A stretch of 64,000 nucleotides of DNA from UBA5189 sp040389445 (GTDB lineage Bacteria; Chloroflexota; Limnocylindria; Limnocylindrales; CSP1-4): contig JAZJZX010000002.1 in NCBI GenBank assembly GCA_040389445.1, positions 372,001 through 436,000 of the forward strand, given 5' to 3'. Positions 1-7,757 of the stretch are shown one piece after another. A program made the translations under genes and the position numbers. The notes beneath the pieces were generated by a model that saw only the letters and a program-made list of their open reading frames with translations, had not been told where the DNA came from and did no database searches. Position 1 is the first letter of the stretch. Every line of letters begins with the position of its first letter.

Positions 1-581
1 TCGTCGGCCTCGAGGACATCGGCCTCGAGGCATACGGCGTCGATCCGAGCGGCCGGACGCCCTTCCCGCGCGACGGACGGCTGCGCCTGGCCGACGGCCT
101 GTGGTTGATTGGTGATCCCGCCGGTCCGGAACTGCATACGCACCAGGCCCACTATCAGGGCGAGATGGCCGTGCGGATGGCTCTGGGCGATCCGGTTCGG
201 CCCGACTACCGGGCCCTGCCGAGGGCCACCTACATGGATCCCGAGGCGGCCTCGGTCGGCCTCACCCTCGACGAGGCTCGGGAGCAGGGCATCGACGCCG
301 TCGAATTCGTGGCCGACTTCGCGAAGACGGCAAGAGGCTATTCCGTCGAAGCCCAGCTCGGTCACGTCACGATCGTCGTGGACCGGACCGCTCGTACGGT
401 GGTCGGCGCGGCGATGGCCTGCCCCGACGCTTCCGCAGCCATCCACGAATGTGTCCTGGCCATCCGTGCCCGAATCGATCTTGACGTGCTCGCCGATACG
501 ATCCACGCGTTCCCGTCGACGTCGCGGATCCTGAATGGCCTCTTCCATGAGGCCAGCGCCGCGGTCCCGCCACGCGCCTAG
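1..581 (+). CDS. Pyridine nucleotide-disulfide oxidoreductase, 3' part only
   Basis: The reading frame is open from base 3 to the stop at 579-581, giving the last 192 residues; the start lies outside the window. The visible part has the end of the FAD domain (LWLIGDPAG, the usual G-D dinucleotide that contacts FAD) and the C-terminal dimerisation domain (YMDPEAASVGLT, like the T-[DE]-P-E-x-A-x-V-G-[LM]-[ST] stretch of dihydrolipoamide and mercuric reductases). In lipoamide dehydrogenase the end carries H-x-H-P-T-x-x-E; here it reads IHAFPSTSR, so the second His and the Glu of the catalytic dyad appear replaced by Phe and Arg. I infer an NAD(P)H-dependent flavoprotein that may not be a lipoamide dehydrogenase. 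Its TAG stop shares CTAG with the stop of the convergent amidohydrolase. Confidence 0.85.
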   Translation, partial: VGLEDIGLEAYGVDPSGRTPFPRDGRLRLADGLWLIGDPAGPELHTHQAHYQGEMAVRMALGDPVRPDYRALPRATYMDPEAASVGLTLDEAREQGIDAVEFVADFAKTARGYSVEAQLGHVTIVVDRTARTVVGAAMACPDASAAIHECVLAIRARIDLDVLADTIHAFPSTSRILNGLFHEASAAVPPRA

Positions 582-2182
582 GCGTCGACCACGATGTCCC
601 CGTCCATCAGCACGAGCCGGGGCCGGACCGTGGCAAAGGCTGCTTCGGCAGCGTCCGGCTCCCGAGGGGCCGCCGGGAGGACGATGAGGTCGGCGCGGGA
701 CCCGGGGATCAACCGCCCGCGGTCCATCTCGCGCGTCGTCAGGGCCGGGCCAAGGGTCGCCGCACGCAGGGCCGTTTCCAGGTCGAGCGCCTCGTGCGGT
801 CCGAATGCTGCGGCACCGCTTCCCCACGACGGATCGCGTCGAAGCACCGACAGGGCGATCCCGGGCCACGGGTCCACCGGTTCGACCGGGGCGTCCGTGC
901 CGAAGGCGATCACGGCGCCCGTATCGTTGAGGGTGGCCCAGGCGTAGCCACAGGCCTCCGCACGTTCGCCCCAGTCGCGGCGCGCCGAATCCGCGTCCTC
1001 GCGCAGATGGACCGGCTGCACCGACGCGGCGACACCATGCCGCGCAAACCGGACCCGATCGGACGGGTGCACCAGCTGGACGTGCTCGAGACGCGGCATC
1101 AGGGCCGTCGAACCTGCCGACGGTGCGAGGGCGTCGAGCGCGGCCCGGACTGCGCCATCGCCGATGGCATGGATCTGGCTGGCGATGCCCGCCTCCGCCG
1201 CTCGTGCGACGAACGCCGCGAGCTCTTCCGGGCCCTGCCGGAACACACCGAGATCCGTCGAGCCCTCGCGCGGTTCGAGGAGCGCCGCCGTCTGCGATCC
1301 GAGGGTCCCGTCGGCGAACAACTTGAGCCACCCGATACGGGCTCGGCCGTCCGGATTCTCACCGAGCAGTGCGCCGCTCCGGAGGCCTCGATCGATCGCT
1401 CGATCCAGGCTCTCGGGCCGCAGGCTCGCGTGAACCCGCAGGGGCAGATCGCCTGCATCCGCCATGCGTCCGTAGGCGTCGAACGCAAGGAGGTCGACGT
1501 CGGGAGACACATTGCCCGGATCGTGGACTCCCACCACCCCCAGCTCCAGGAGCTGTCGACCCAGGCGCCGCAGGGTTCGATTGATCGTCATTTCGTCCGG
1601 GGGCGGCACCCGTCCCATGAGCAGGACACAGGCGTTCTCGAGGACGACGCCTTCAGGCGTCCCGTCGGCGGTTCGCCGCACGAATCCGCCGGCGGGGTCG
1701 GCACTCCGGGAGTCGAGGCCGGCAAGGGCGAACGACGCTCCGTTCCCCCACACCGCGTGGTGATCGAACGACCAGATGGCCGCCGGCCGCCCCGGCATGA
1801 CCTGGTCAAGGTCCGCGGCCGTCGGCCAGCGACCCCACCGCCGCTGGTCCCATCCTCCGCCCTGCAGCCAGGCGCCGACCGGGAGTGCCCGGTCCGCGGC
1901 CACGATCAGGGCGAGCCCCTCCTCGAGCGTCCGTGCGCCGCTCAGGTCCACGTGTTCCGTCGCGAGGGCCGCATCCAGGAGATGAATGTGGGCGTCAGTC
2001 AAGCCCGGAATCGCGATCTCGCCCGGCTCGAGCTCGATACGGAGCGTGTGCGGATCGGCGCGGGTTTCCAGCTCGATGGCGCTGCCGGCGAAGGCGATCC
2101 GGCCCTGGCGAATGCCGACCGCCTCCACCCAGCCAAAGCCAACGCGGCCCGAGAACGTGGCGATGCGACCGGTGACCAGCAT
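578..2182 (-). CDS. Amidohydrolase, YtcJ-like (amidohydrolase 3 family)
   Basis: About 534 residues. The metal site begins with TDAHIHL near residue 65, typical of metal-dependent amidohydrolases. Further conserved pieces are FDHHAVWGN, IHAIGDGAV and FGTDAPVEP, in the order expected for YtcJ-like enzymes, which hydrolyse N-substituted amides or cyclic amides. The substrate cannot be read from sequence. It is the last gene of a long minus-strand operon and follows asparaginase, which fits scavenging of amide nitrogen. The ATG at 2182 was chosen because the family fold (LVTGRIATF) starts straight after it; in-frame GTG 2203 and TTG 2221 would overlap asparaginase by 8 and 26 nt. Confidence 0.85.
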   Translation of the reverse strand: MLVTGRIATFSGRVGFGWVEAVGIRQGRIAFAGSAIELETRADPHTLRIELEPGEIAIPGLTDAHIHLLDAALATEHVDLSGARTLEEGLALIVAADRALPVGAWLQGGGWDQRRWGRWPTAADLDQVMPGRPAAIWSFDHHAVWGNGASFALAGLDSRSADPAGGFVRRTADGTPEGVVLENACVLLMGRVPPPDEMTINRTLRRLGRQLLELGVVGVHDPGNVSPDVDLLAFDAYGRMADAGDLPLRVHASLRPESLDRAIDRGLRSGALLGENPDGRARIGWLKLFADGTLGSQTAALLEPREGSTDLGVFRQGPEELAAFVARAAEAGIASQIHAIGDGAVRAALDALAPSAGSTALMPRLEHVQLVHPSDRVRFARHGVAASVQPVHLREDADSARRDWGERAEACGYAWATLNDTGAVIAFGTDAPVEPVDPWPGIALSVLRRDPSWGSGAAAFGPHEALDLETALRAATLGPALTTREMDRGRLIPGSRADLIVLPAAPREPDAAEAAFATVRPRLVLMDGDIVVDA

Positions 2183-2195
2183 GTCGAGCGGCACG

Positions 2196-3185
2196 TCAGG
2201 CACCGTCCCCGGGTCCGGCAAGGAGCGTCGTCAGTGCCGGCCGGTCCAATGCTGCTCCCAGGCCGAGGGCGAGGGCAATTCGCGCCTTCGGCCCGGTCAG
2301 GTATCCCGGCAGCAGCGCGCCGGCCCGAACCCAGGTCGCTCCCCCGCCGGGAAAGGCGTACCCGGTGCCTGCGGCTCCAGCCGCACAGCGTGTCGCCAGA
2401 ACCACCGGTATTCCCGCGTCCATGAGCGGCCGCGCCGCGTCGAGCAGGGCACCCGAGGTGTTGCCGGCCCCCGTCGCCGCGACGACGAGCCCCGACACCC
2501 CGATCGCACCGAGCGCCTCGATCATCGAGCCGTCCATGGCGACATGCGCGGTCACCAGCCGAACATGGTCCGCAGCACGGTCGCTCCGGACGCTGCGTCG
2601 TGCCCCGCGTGCACGCAGGATGGTGATCCCGTCCGCGCCGACGGTCGCCAGAGGACCCTGGTTGAGGCTCTGGAAGGTGTCCAGCGCCGAGGCATGCGTC
2701 TTGGTCACGTCGTCGGCCGCGTGGATGGAGCCGGCCATGCAGACGACCACCCCGGCCCCGTGGAAGTCCGGTGACGCGGCAGCCCGCACCGCCCTCCGCA
2801 GGTTCTGCGGTCCTTCATAGGCCGGATCCGAGGCAGATCGCATGGCGCCCGTCACGATCACCGGCGTGGAGTCCTCCAGGATCAGATCCCAGAAGAATGC
2901 CGTCTCCTCGAGGACGTCGGTGCCCTGCACCACCACGACACCGTCGATCTCCGGGTCCTGTTGGGCGCGTCTGATTGCGGCGGCCACCTCGAACAGCTGC
3001 TCGAATGAGAAGTGGCTCGCCGGAGTACGGCCCAGGTCGACGGGCCGGACCTCGGCGATGGACGTCAGACCCGCCGTCTGCTCCAGGATCGCGCCGCCGT
3101 CGAGAACGGGCACGTTCCCACCCAGGCCGGGGTCCTGCCGCATGCTGATGGTCCCGCCGGTGAAGATCGCGGCCACCCGCTTCAT
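2196..3185 (-). CDS. L-asparaginase, type I/II family
   Basis: 329 residues, the usual size for bacterial L-asparaginase/glutaminase, which hydrolyses asparagine to aspartate and ammonia. The first catalytic threonine sits in FTGGTIS (Thr12) and the second in VVQGTDVLEE (Thr89-Asp90). The third conserved block is DVTKTH, carrying the triad lysine. The family normally has HGTD where this protein has QGTD, a mild departure next to the active site. No signal peptide is visible, so a cytoplasmic enzyme is likely. The start overlaps the stop of the upstream glycosyltransferase in ATGA. Together with the following amidohydrolase it forms an amide-hydrolysing pair. Confidence 0.9.
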   Translation of the reverse strand: MKRVAAIFTGGTISMRQDPGLGGNVPVLDGGAILEQTAGLTSIAEVRPVDLGRTPASHFSFEQLFEVAAAIRRAQQDPEIDGVVVVQGTDVLEETAFFWDLILEDSTPVIVTGAMRSASDPAYEGPQNLRRAVRAAASPDFHGAGVVVCMAGSIHAADDVTKTHASALDTFQSLNQGPLATVGADGITILRARGARRSVRSDRAADHVRLVTAHVAMDGSMIEALGAIGVSGLVVAATGAGNTSGALLDAARPLMDAGIPVVLATRCAAGAAGTGYAFPGGGATWVRAGALLPGYLTGPKARIALALGLGAALDRPALTTLLAGPGDGA

Positions 3186-4642
3186 TGTCCGACCGTCCCG
3201 TCATGAGTGATCGTCGCGGGCCCCGCCGACGGTCCTGCAGATCCGCGCGCGGTCTTGTCGAACCGAACCGAGCCGCGTCGGGTTGCCAGACGCCAGAGGG
3301 CACCGTTGACGGCCGCCAACCAGATGGTGCTGAACAGCGCAACCCTGGTCGATCTCGCCAGGCGTTCCGGGATCCGGAGGGGACGGCCCTGCCCGTCGGG
3401 CTGCCAGCGAAGGGCGGAGAAGGCAAGGATGCCACCGGCCGCCAGATAGCTGGCGATGAGGCCGACGGCAAGCATCGGGCTTCGAAACGCCAACGCTCCA
3501 GCCACCGCACCCAGGATCAAGGGCGGTGCCACCAGTTGCGCGCCGTAGGCCGCAAAATCCCACCTGCCCCGCAGGGGAAGCCGGGAGCTCCGAAGGACGC
3601 CGGGCCCGAGCTGGAACTGCCGCCGGATGGCCCCTTCGCTCCAGCGCAGGCGCTGGCGCCAGAGACCACGCCACGATGGGACGGCCTCCTCCCACGCCTC
3701 GAGGTCCAGGGCCCACGCCACCGTCACACCCCGCTCGGCCGCCAGGCGAGTCGAGAGATCAAGGTCCTCGGTGAGGCTCGCGGCGGGGATCCCGCCGACC
3801 GCAGCGAGGAGATCTCGCCTGATCACGATGCCGTTCCCGCGGAACTCGGAGCAGCCGCCGGACGCCCACCGCCCCCGCTGCAGCTCACCGTCCTGGGTCT
3901 GCTCGTCCGCCTGGATCGTCGCGAGGGTGGATCGCCCGGCCTGCAGGGTCCGGCGACGGGCCGTGAGGGCCGGTACGCCGGCGGCCACGTACTGTGCGGC
4001 CCGACGAAGGTAGCCTGCTCCGATTCTCGCGTCGGCGTCGAGGATCGCGATCACCTCGGCATCGGCCGCCTCGGGTCGGGCACTGGCCAGCGCCGCGCCC
4101 TTGCCGTCAGCCAGGGCGGGCCCTTCGCGTCTCACCACCCGGACCACCGAGGCGATCCCATGGGCGGCCGCGGCCGTTCGGACGGCATCCCCGGTGCCGT
4201 CGCCGGATCGATCATCGACCACCGTGACGGCGAAGCGCGGTTTCCCATCGGGTTCCCGGTAATCCTGGGCGCCGAGATCCGCGATCAGGTTCGGCAGGAC
4301 ACCGGCCTCATCGCGACCCGCAACCAGGACCAGGATCGTGGGCAGGATTTCGGATTCGGTCCGCGCCAACGCTCCCGGTGTGATCGGGGGGCGCCGGCTG
4401 CCGATCAGGATCGGAACCAGGCCGACGACGAGGACGGACGCGAACAGGATCACGATCCACCGGGCGGCACTCCCGCCGGCGGCCTCGAACCCCACGACGA
4501 GGCCACCGGCGAGGACGGCGACAGCAGCCACACGCCAGGCCAGGGGCGTCGGAATCCGGGCTCCGGCCTGCTCGGAGGCAGAACCGACGTCTGAACGGTC
4601 CATCACGGTGACCGGGCGATGCGGCAGCTCAGCCACGCGCAT
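3182..4642 (-). CDS. Membrane glycosyltransferase family 2, QxxRW type
   Basis: About 486 residues. Two N-terminal membrane helices are followed by a GT-A domain with VVDDRSGDG (first Asp of the nucleotide site), ILDADA (DxD), SLTEDLDLS (catalytic E-D) and RQRLRW (QxxRW acceptor motif). These mark processive or hopanoid-associated GT2 enzymes that use UDP-sugars at the inner face of the membrane. Four or so C-terminal helices follow. The sugar and acceptor are unknown; a cell-surface polysaccharide or glycolipid is plausible. Start alternatives are GTG 4693, ATG 4642 and ATG 4603; none has a good ribosome site, and 4642 was kept because neighbouring genes use short overlaps. Confidence 0.85.
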   Translation of the reverse strand: MRVAELPHRPVTVMDRSDVGSASEQAGARIPTPLAWRVAAVAVLAGGLVVGFEAAGGSAARWIVILFASVLVVGLVPILIGSRRPPITPGALARTESEILPTILVLVAGRDEAGVLPNLIADLGAQDYREPDGKPRFAVTVVDDRSGDGTGDAVRTAAAAHGIASVVRVVRREGPALADGKGAALASARPEAADAEVIAILDADARIGAGYLRRAAQYVAAGVPALTARRRTLQAGRSTLATIQADEQTQDGELQRGRWASGGCSEFRGNGIVIRRDLLAAVGGIPAASLTEDLDLSTRLAAERGVTVAWALDLEAWEEAVPSWRGLWRQRLRWSEGAIRRQFQLGPGVLRSSRLPLRGRWDFAAYGAQLVAPPLILGAVAGALAFRSPMLAVGLIASYLAAGGILAFSALRWQPDGQGRPLRIPERLARSTRVALFSTIWLAAVNGALWRLATRRGSVRFDKTARGSAGPSAGPATITHDGTVGQ

Positions 4643-6074
4643 CGGGACCCGGTTCGTGCGCTCCATCGGCGGCCTCGGTCCGACGAGCGACACCGATGGG
4701 ATCGACGGCCGTGCCGGGGATCATCATGCCGGCCGTCGCGAGTTCCTCGGCCGGCATCAGGTGCCCGCGGCGCAGGATGGACACGACGCCCGACAGGAGG
4801 ATGAGGCCCGCGACGAGAAGGAGCACCGTGGTGGTGCCGATCAGGTCGGAGATCGGACCCACGATGATGATCGGGAGGAAGCTGCCGACCGAAACGAGCA
4901 TGTTGAGGACGCCGAACACCCGTCCGCGAACTTCCTCCGGAAGGTCCTCCTGCAGTTGCGTCTGGCTCGATATCGCAACGATGCCGTACGCGATCCCGGC
5001 CAGAAACGCCATGACGATCACGACCGCCACGAGCGTCGTCACGGTCCCAAGGTCATTGAGCGCCGAATCGGCACCGGACAGGGTCCGGCTGACCGGACCG
5101 GCCACCGTGAGCGCGGCCAAAAGCAGGCCGAGCGCGATGAGGCCGCCTTCGATGGCGCGCCGACGCGGAACGTAGCGCCCGTAGGAGTTGAGCAGCAGCA
5201 CGCCCATCACGATGCCGGTTCCGAGCGGCAGGACCACGAGGATGAGGTCCTGCGTGCCGAGACCCAGCGTCGCCTGGGCAAACTTGGGACCGAGAACACC
5301 AATGACCCCCACCAGCGACGCGGCGATGCCGAGGTAGACGAGCGACCACGAGATCGCGCGGTTCGAGCGAATGTACGCGGCACCCTCGCCCAGCTGCGAG
5401 AACGTGCCTTGAACAGCTTCGCCGGCATCGTGCACCGGGTCGCTCCGACCCTCCGCCGTTGCCGTCGGTGGATTGGACGGGAGCGTCGCGCAGAAGATGG
5501 CCGAGATGCCGTAGAGGACGGCCACCACCAGCAGCACGGGCGCAGGCCCACCTGCGACCTTCACGATGAGCGGCCCCAGGAGGGCGTAACCGAGGGCGAA
5601 GGCGCCGTTGAGCGTGAGCGTGAAGAGGCCGTTCGCGCTGACGAGCTGGTGTCGTGGCACCAGGTGGGGAATCATTGCCGCCTCGGCGGGGGCGAAGAAC
5701 ACGGTCAATGAGGAGACGATGACGTTGAGCAGGAGGATCAGGGTGACGTCGCGTCCGACCGCCCAGATCGCGATCAGGACGATCGCCCGGAGAACGTTGG
5801 TGGAGACGAGGACCAGGCGGCGGTCAAGTCGGTCCACGTAGACGCCGGCCACGGCCGAGAACAGGACGGCCGGGACGAGGAAGGTCAGGAACAGCAGCGA
5901 CACCACCGAGGAGAGGTTCGTGGAATCGAGGACCACGACCGTCAGGCCATACAGGACCATGTTCGATCCAACCTGTGTCGCCAGTTGCGACAGCCACAGG
6001 AGCAGGAACGGCCGATTGCGAAGGACTGCGGCGGTTCCGGTCCCGCCGTTCGCGGCAGGCGGATCAGCGATCAC
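4629..6074 (-). CDS. MFS transporter, probable exporter
   Basis: 481 residues with about twelve hydrophobic segments. The N-terminal half has FLLLWLSQLATQVGSNM and, after helix 2, GVYVDRLDRRLVL, the loop 2-3 motif of major facilitator proteins of the EntS/enterobactin-exporter-like type. The central loop is rich in Ala, Ser and Pro. It probably moves a small hydrophobic or drug-like compound out of the cell by proton antiport; the substrate cannot be told. It starts with GTG, overlapping the DUF951 stop as GTGA, so the two are probably translationally coupled. Confidence 0.85.
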   Translation of the reverse strand: MIADPPAANGGTGTAAVLRNRPFLLLWLSQLATQVGSNMVLYGLTVVVLDSTNLSSVVSLLFLTFLVPAVLFSAVAGVYVDRLDRRLVLVSTNVLRAIVLIAIWAVGRDVTLILLLNVIVSSLTVFFAPAEAAMIPHLVPRHQLVSANGLFTLTLNGAFALGYALLGPLIVKVAGGPAPVLLVVAVLYGISAIFCATLPSNPPTATAEGRSDPVHDAGEAVQGTFSQLGEGAAYIRSNRAISWSLVYLGIAASLVGVIGVLGPKFAQATLGLGTQDLILVVLPLGTGIVMGVLLLNSYGRYVPRRRAIEGGLIALGLLLAALTVAGPVSRTLSGADSALNDLGTVTTLVAVVIVMAFLAGIAYGIVAISSQTQLQEDLPEEVRGRVFGVLNMLVSVGSFLPIIIVGPISDLIGTTTVLLLVAGLILLSGVVSILRRGHLMPAEELATAGMMIPGTAVDPIGVARRTEAADGAHEPGPDARG

Positions 6075-6319
6075 GCGGGCCGCACCGAATGACGGTGTGC
6101 GGCGGCGGTGATCTCTCGGTCGCCGCGTTCGACGAAATCGGTCAGGCGCGATTCAAGCGATCGGCGATCGAGCATCACATGGCGCCCACAGGAGCGACAG
6201 CGGAGGCCGATATCCGCACCCACGCGGTCCACCAACCACTCGCTGGCGCCGCAGGCATGCGGGCGGCGGAGGCGGAGGATGTCGCCGAGAAGCAGCTCGA
6301 GGACCGGACGCGCTGGCAT
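6071..6319 (-). CDS. DUF951 family small protein
   Basis: 82 residues. The sequence contains LGDILRLRRPHACG, then W-x-V-x-R-x-GADIGLRC and CGRHVML, which together are the DUF951 signature: one Cys near a Pro-His pair and a later C-x-x-C, probably a small zinc ribbon. The function is not established for the family; it is usually found in Firmicutes, Actinobacteria and Chloroflexota near DNA-maintenance or translation genes. The ATG at 6319 is used because family members begin only a few residues before the first conserved block. TACCCT lies 7 nt before this ATG, so an internal leaderless start is possible but weak. Confidence 0.85.
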   Translation of the reverse strand: MPARPVLELLLGDILRLRRPHACGASEWLVDRVGADIGLRCRSCGRHVMLDRRSLESRLTDFVERGDREITAAAHRHSVRPA

Positions 6320-6332
6320 CGCCGGGAGGGTA

Positions 6333-7007
6333 TCAGAGGCTCGGCTGACCGTGGATCGGCTCGAGGTTCCGCAGGGTCGCCGGAAGCGAAATGGCGTCAA
6401 GGGGCGTCACCGAGATCGTGACATCGGGAAACGCCACGCTCAGTTGGGCGATGATGCCGCCCGCCCGCGTCAGCGATCCGGTGAGGATCTGGGGACTGCC
6501 GATCGCCCGGATCTCGAACGAGGTGCCAAGGGCCGAGTTCTCGACGGACAGCGCCCCGACCGGGCCCGCGACCACGGAGCCGGGCACCATGCGCACGCCC
6601 TCGACGGCGATGGCCTCGGCGCCGGCGTTGTGCAGCTCGTTGAGAAAGTCCTCGACGCCCTGCCCGTCAATCGCGCCGTTGACCCGGACCGAAACGCCCG
6701 ACCCGGCGACGGCGCGCAAACCAGCCCAGGCCTGGATCCGGTCGAGATCTTCCCGCAGCTGGCCGGCCGCGCTCTGGCCCCGCGCACGCGAATCGGCAAG
6801 CGTGGCGAGCTGGCGATCCAGGGCGGCGACCTCGCCGCGAAGTTCCTCGTTCTGGGTGTTGAGGTTGGCCACCAGCAGCGTGAGGTCCTGTGCCGTCTGA
6901 TTTGCGAGCCCCGTGCTGGCACCCTGGCTGCGGATCTGCGCGACGACGAGCACGCCGAGGATCAGGGCAACCGTGGCGATGGAAAGCCGATTCCGGGATC
7001 GGTTCAT
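6333..7007 (-). CDS. DUF881 family membrane-anchored protein (second copy)
   Basis: 224 residues: one N-terminal membrane helix (about residues 8-25), a coiled coil (about 35-85, rich in Leu, Glu and Arg heptads) and an extracytoplasmic alpha/beta domain with GSGVSVRVNGAIDGQ, AGAEAIAVEGVR and FEIRAIG, the landmarks of DUF881. The family is best known from Firmicutes and Actinobacteria, often beside cell-division or envelope genes, with no proven biochemical role. It follows a second DUF881 gene by 3 nt, so the pair may form a heteromer through the coiled coils. Confidence 0.85.
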   Translation of the reverse strand: MNRSRNRLSIATVALILGVLVVAQIRSQGASTGLANQTAQDLTLLVANLNTQNEELRGEVAALDRQLATLADSRARGQSAAGQLREDLDRIQAWAGLRAVAGSGVSVRVNGAIDGQGVEDFLNELHNAGAEAIAVEGVRMVPGSVVAGPVGALSVENSALGTSFEIRAIGSPQILTGSLTRAGGIIAQLSVAFPDVTISVTPLDAISLPATLRNLEPIHGQPSL

Positions 7008-7010
7008 CGC

Positions 7011-7757
7011 TCAGGATCCCGCCGCTACGATGCGCATGTAGCGCACGGTCACGTTGCCCGCGTAGGCCGGGATCGTGACGGCCTGGAGCTCGGCAAAGGA
7101 GAGGCGCAAACCAGCCGGACTCACCCGGTCCTGGACGAACTCAACGAACGAGGCCGCGGTCGTGAGGCGCGCATACAGATCCGCCGGCCCGATCGCCCGG
7201 ATCTCATAGGGCGGAGCAAGGTAGGCGCTGTTCACCAGGATCGAGTTGCCGATATCAAGAACCGCCGTCGTGACCACCACCCGCTCCCCGTTCACCGAGA
7301 TCGCTTCTGCGCCGGCGAGCCAGAGTTCCTGTACCACGATTCGCACGTCACGCGCCGTCACGAGCCCATCGGCGGAGAGCGGCGCGCCGACCGTATCCGC
7401 ATCCTCAAGCCGAAAGACCACGCCGGTGCCGGTCAGTTGCGCGAGCCCGGACTGGATACGCGCTCGCTCGAGCTCCGCGTTGAGCGCCTTGTCCTGGGCC
7501 GCCGATCCGGGGAGCTGCGCCTCCGTGGTGCTGATCTCCGCTCGGAGCTCCAGGATCCGTGCCTTGAGCGAGTCCTGGCTGGTCTGCAATCCGAGCACGG
7601 TCTCGATGAGGGGGGCGCGCTCCTGACTCGTGTAGCGAATGCGGGGACCTTCGGCACTGAGCTGGGCCGCGATCAGGAAGCCGAGAACGAGCAATGCCAG
7701 CGAGAGCGTGACCTGCCAGCTCGGCACCGCGCGGATCCGTCGGCCGACGATGTTCAC
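7011..7757 (-). CDS. DUF881 family membrane-anchored protein (first copy)
   Basis: 248 residues with the same layout as its neighbour: an N-terminal helix (about 16-32), a coiled coil (about 48-95) and a DUF881 domain with GTGVVFRLEDADT, AGAEAISVNGERVVV and YEIRAIGPAD. The two copies are clearly diverged, so this is an old duplication. It starts with GTG, overlapping the peptidase stop as GTGA. Its position after a secreted peptidase and before DUF951 suggests one envelope-associated unit. Confidence 0.85.
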   Translation of the reverse strand: MNIVGRRIRAVPSWQVTLSLALLVLGFLIAAQLSAEGPRIRYTSQERAPLIETVLGLQTSQDSLKARILELRAEISTTEAQLPGSAAQDKALNAELERARIQSGLAQLTGTGVVFRLEDADTVGAPLSADGLVTARDVRIVVQELWLAGAEAISVNGERVVVTTAVLDIGNSILVNSAYLAPPYEIRAIGPADLYARLTTAASFVEFVQDRVSPAGLRLSFAELQAVTIPAYAGNVTVRYMRIVAAGS

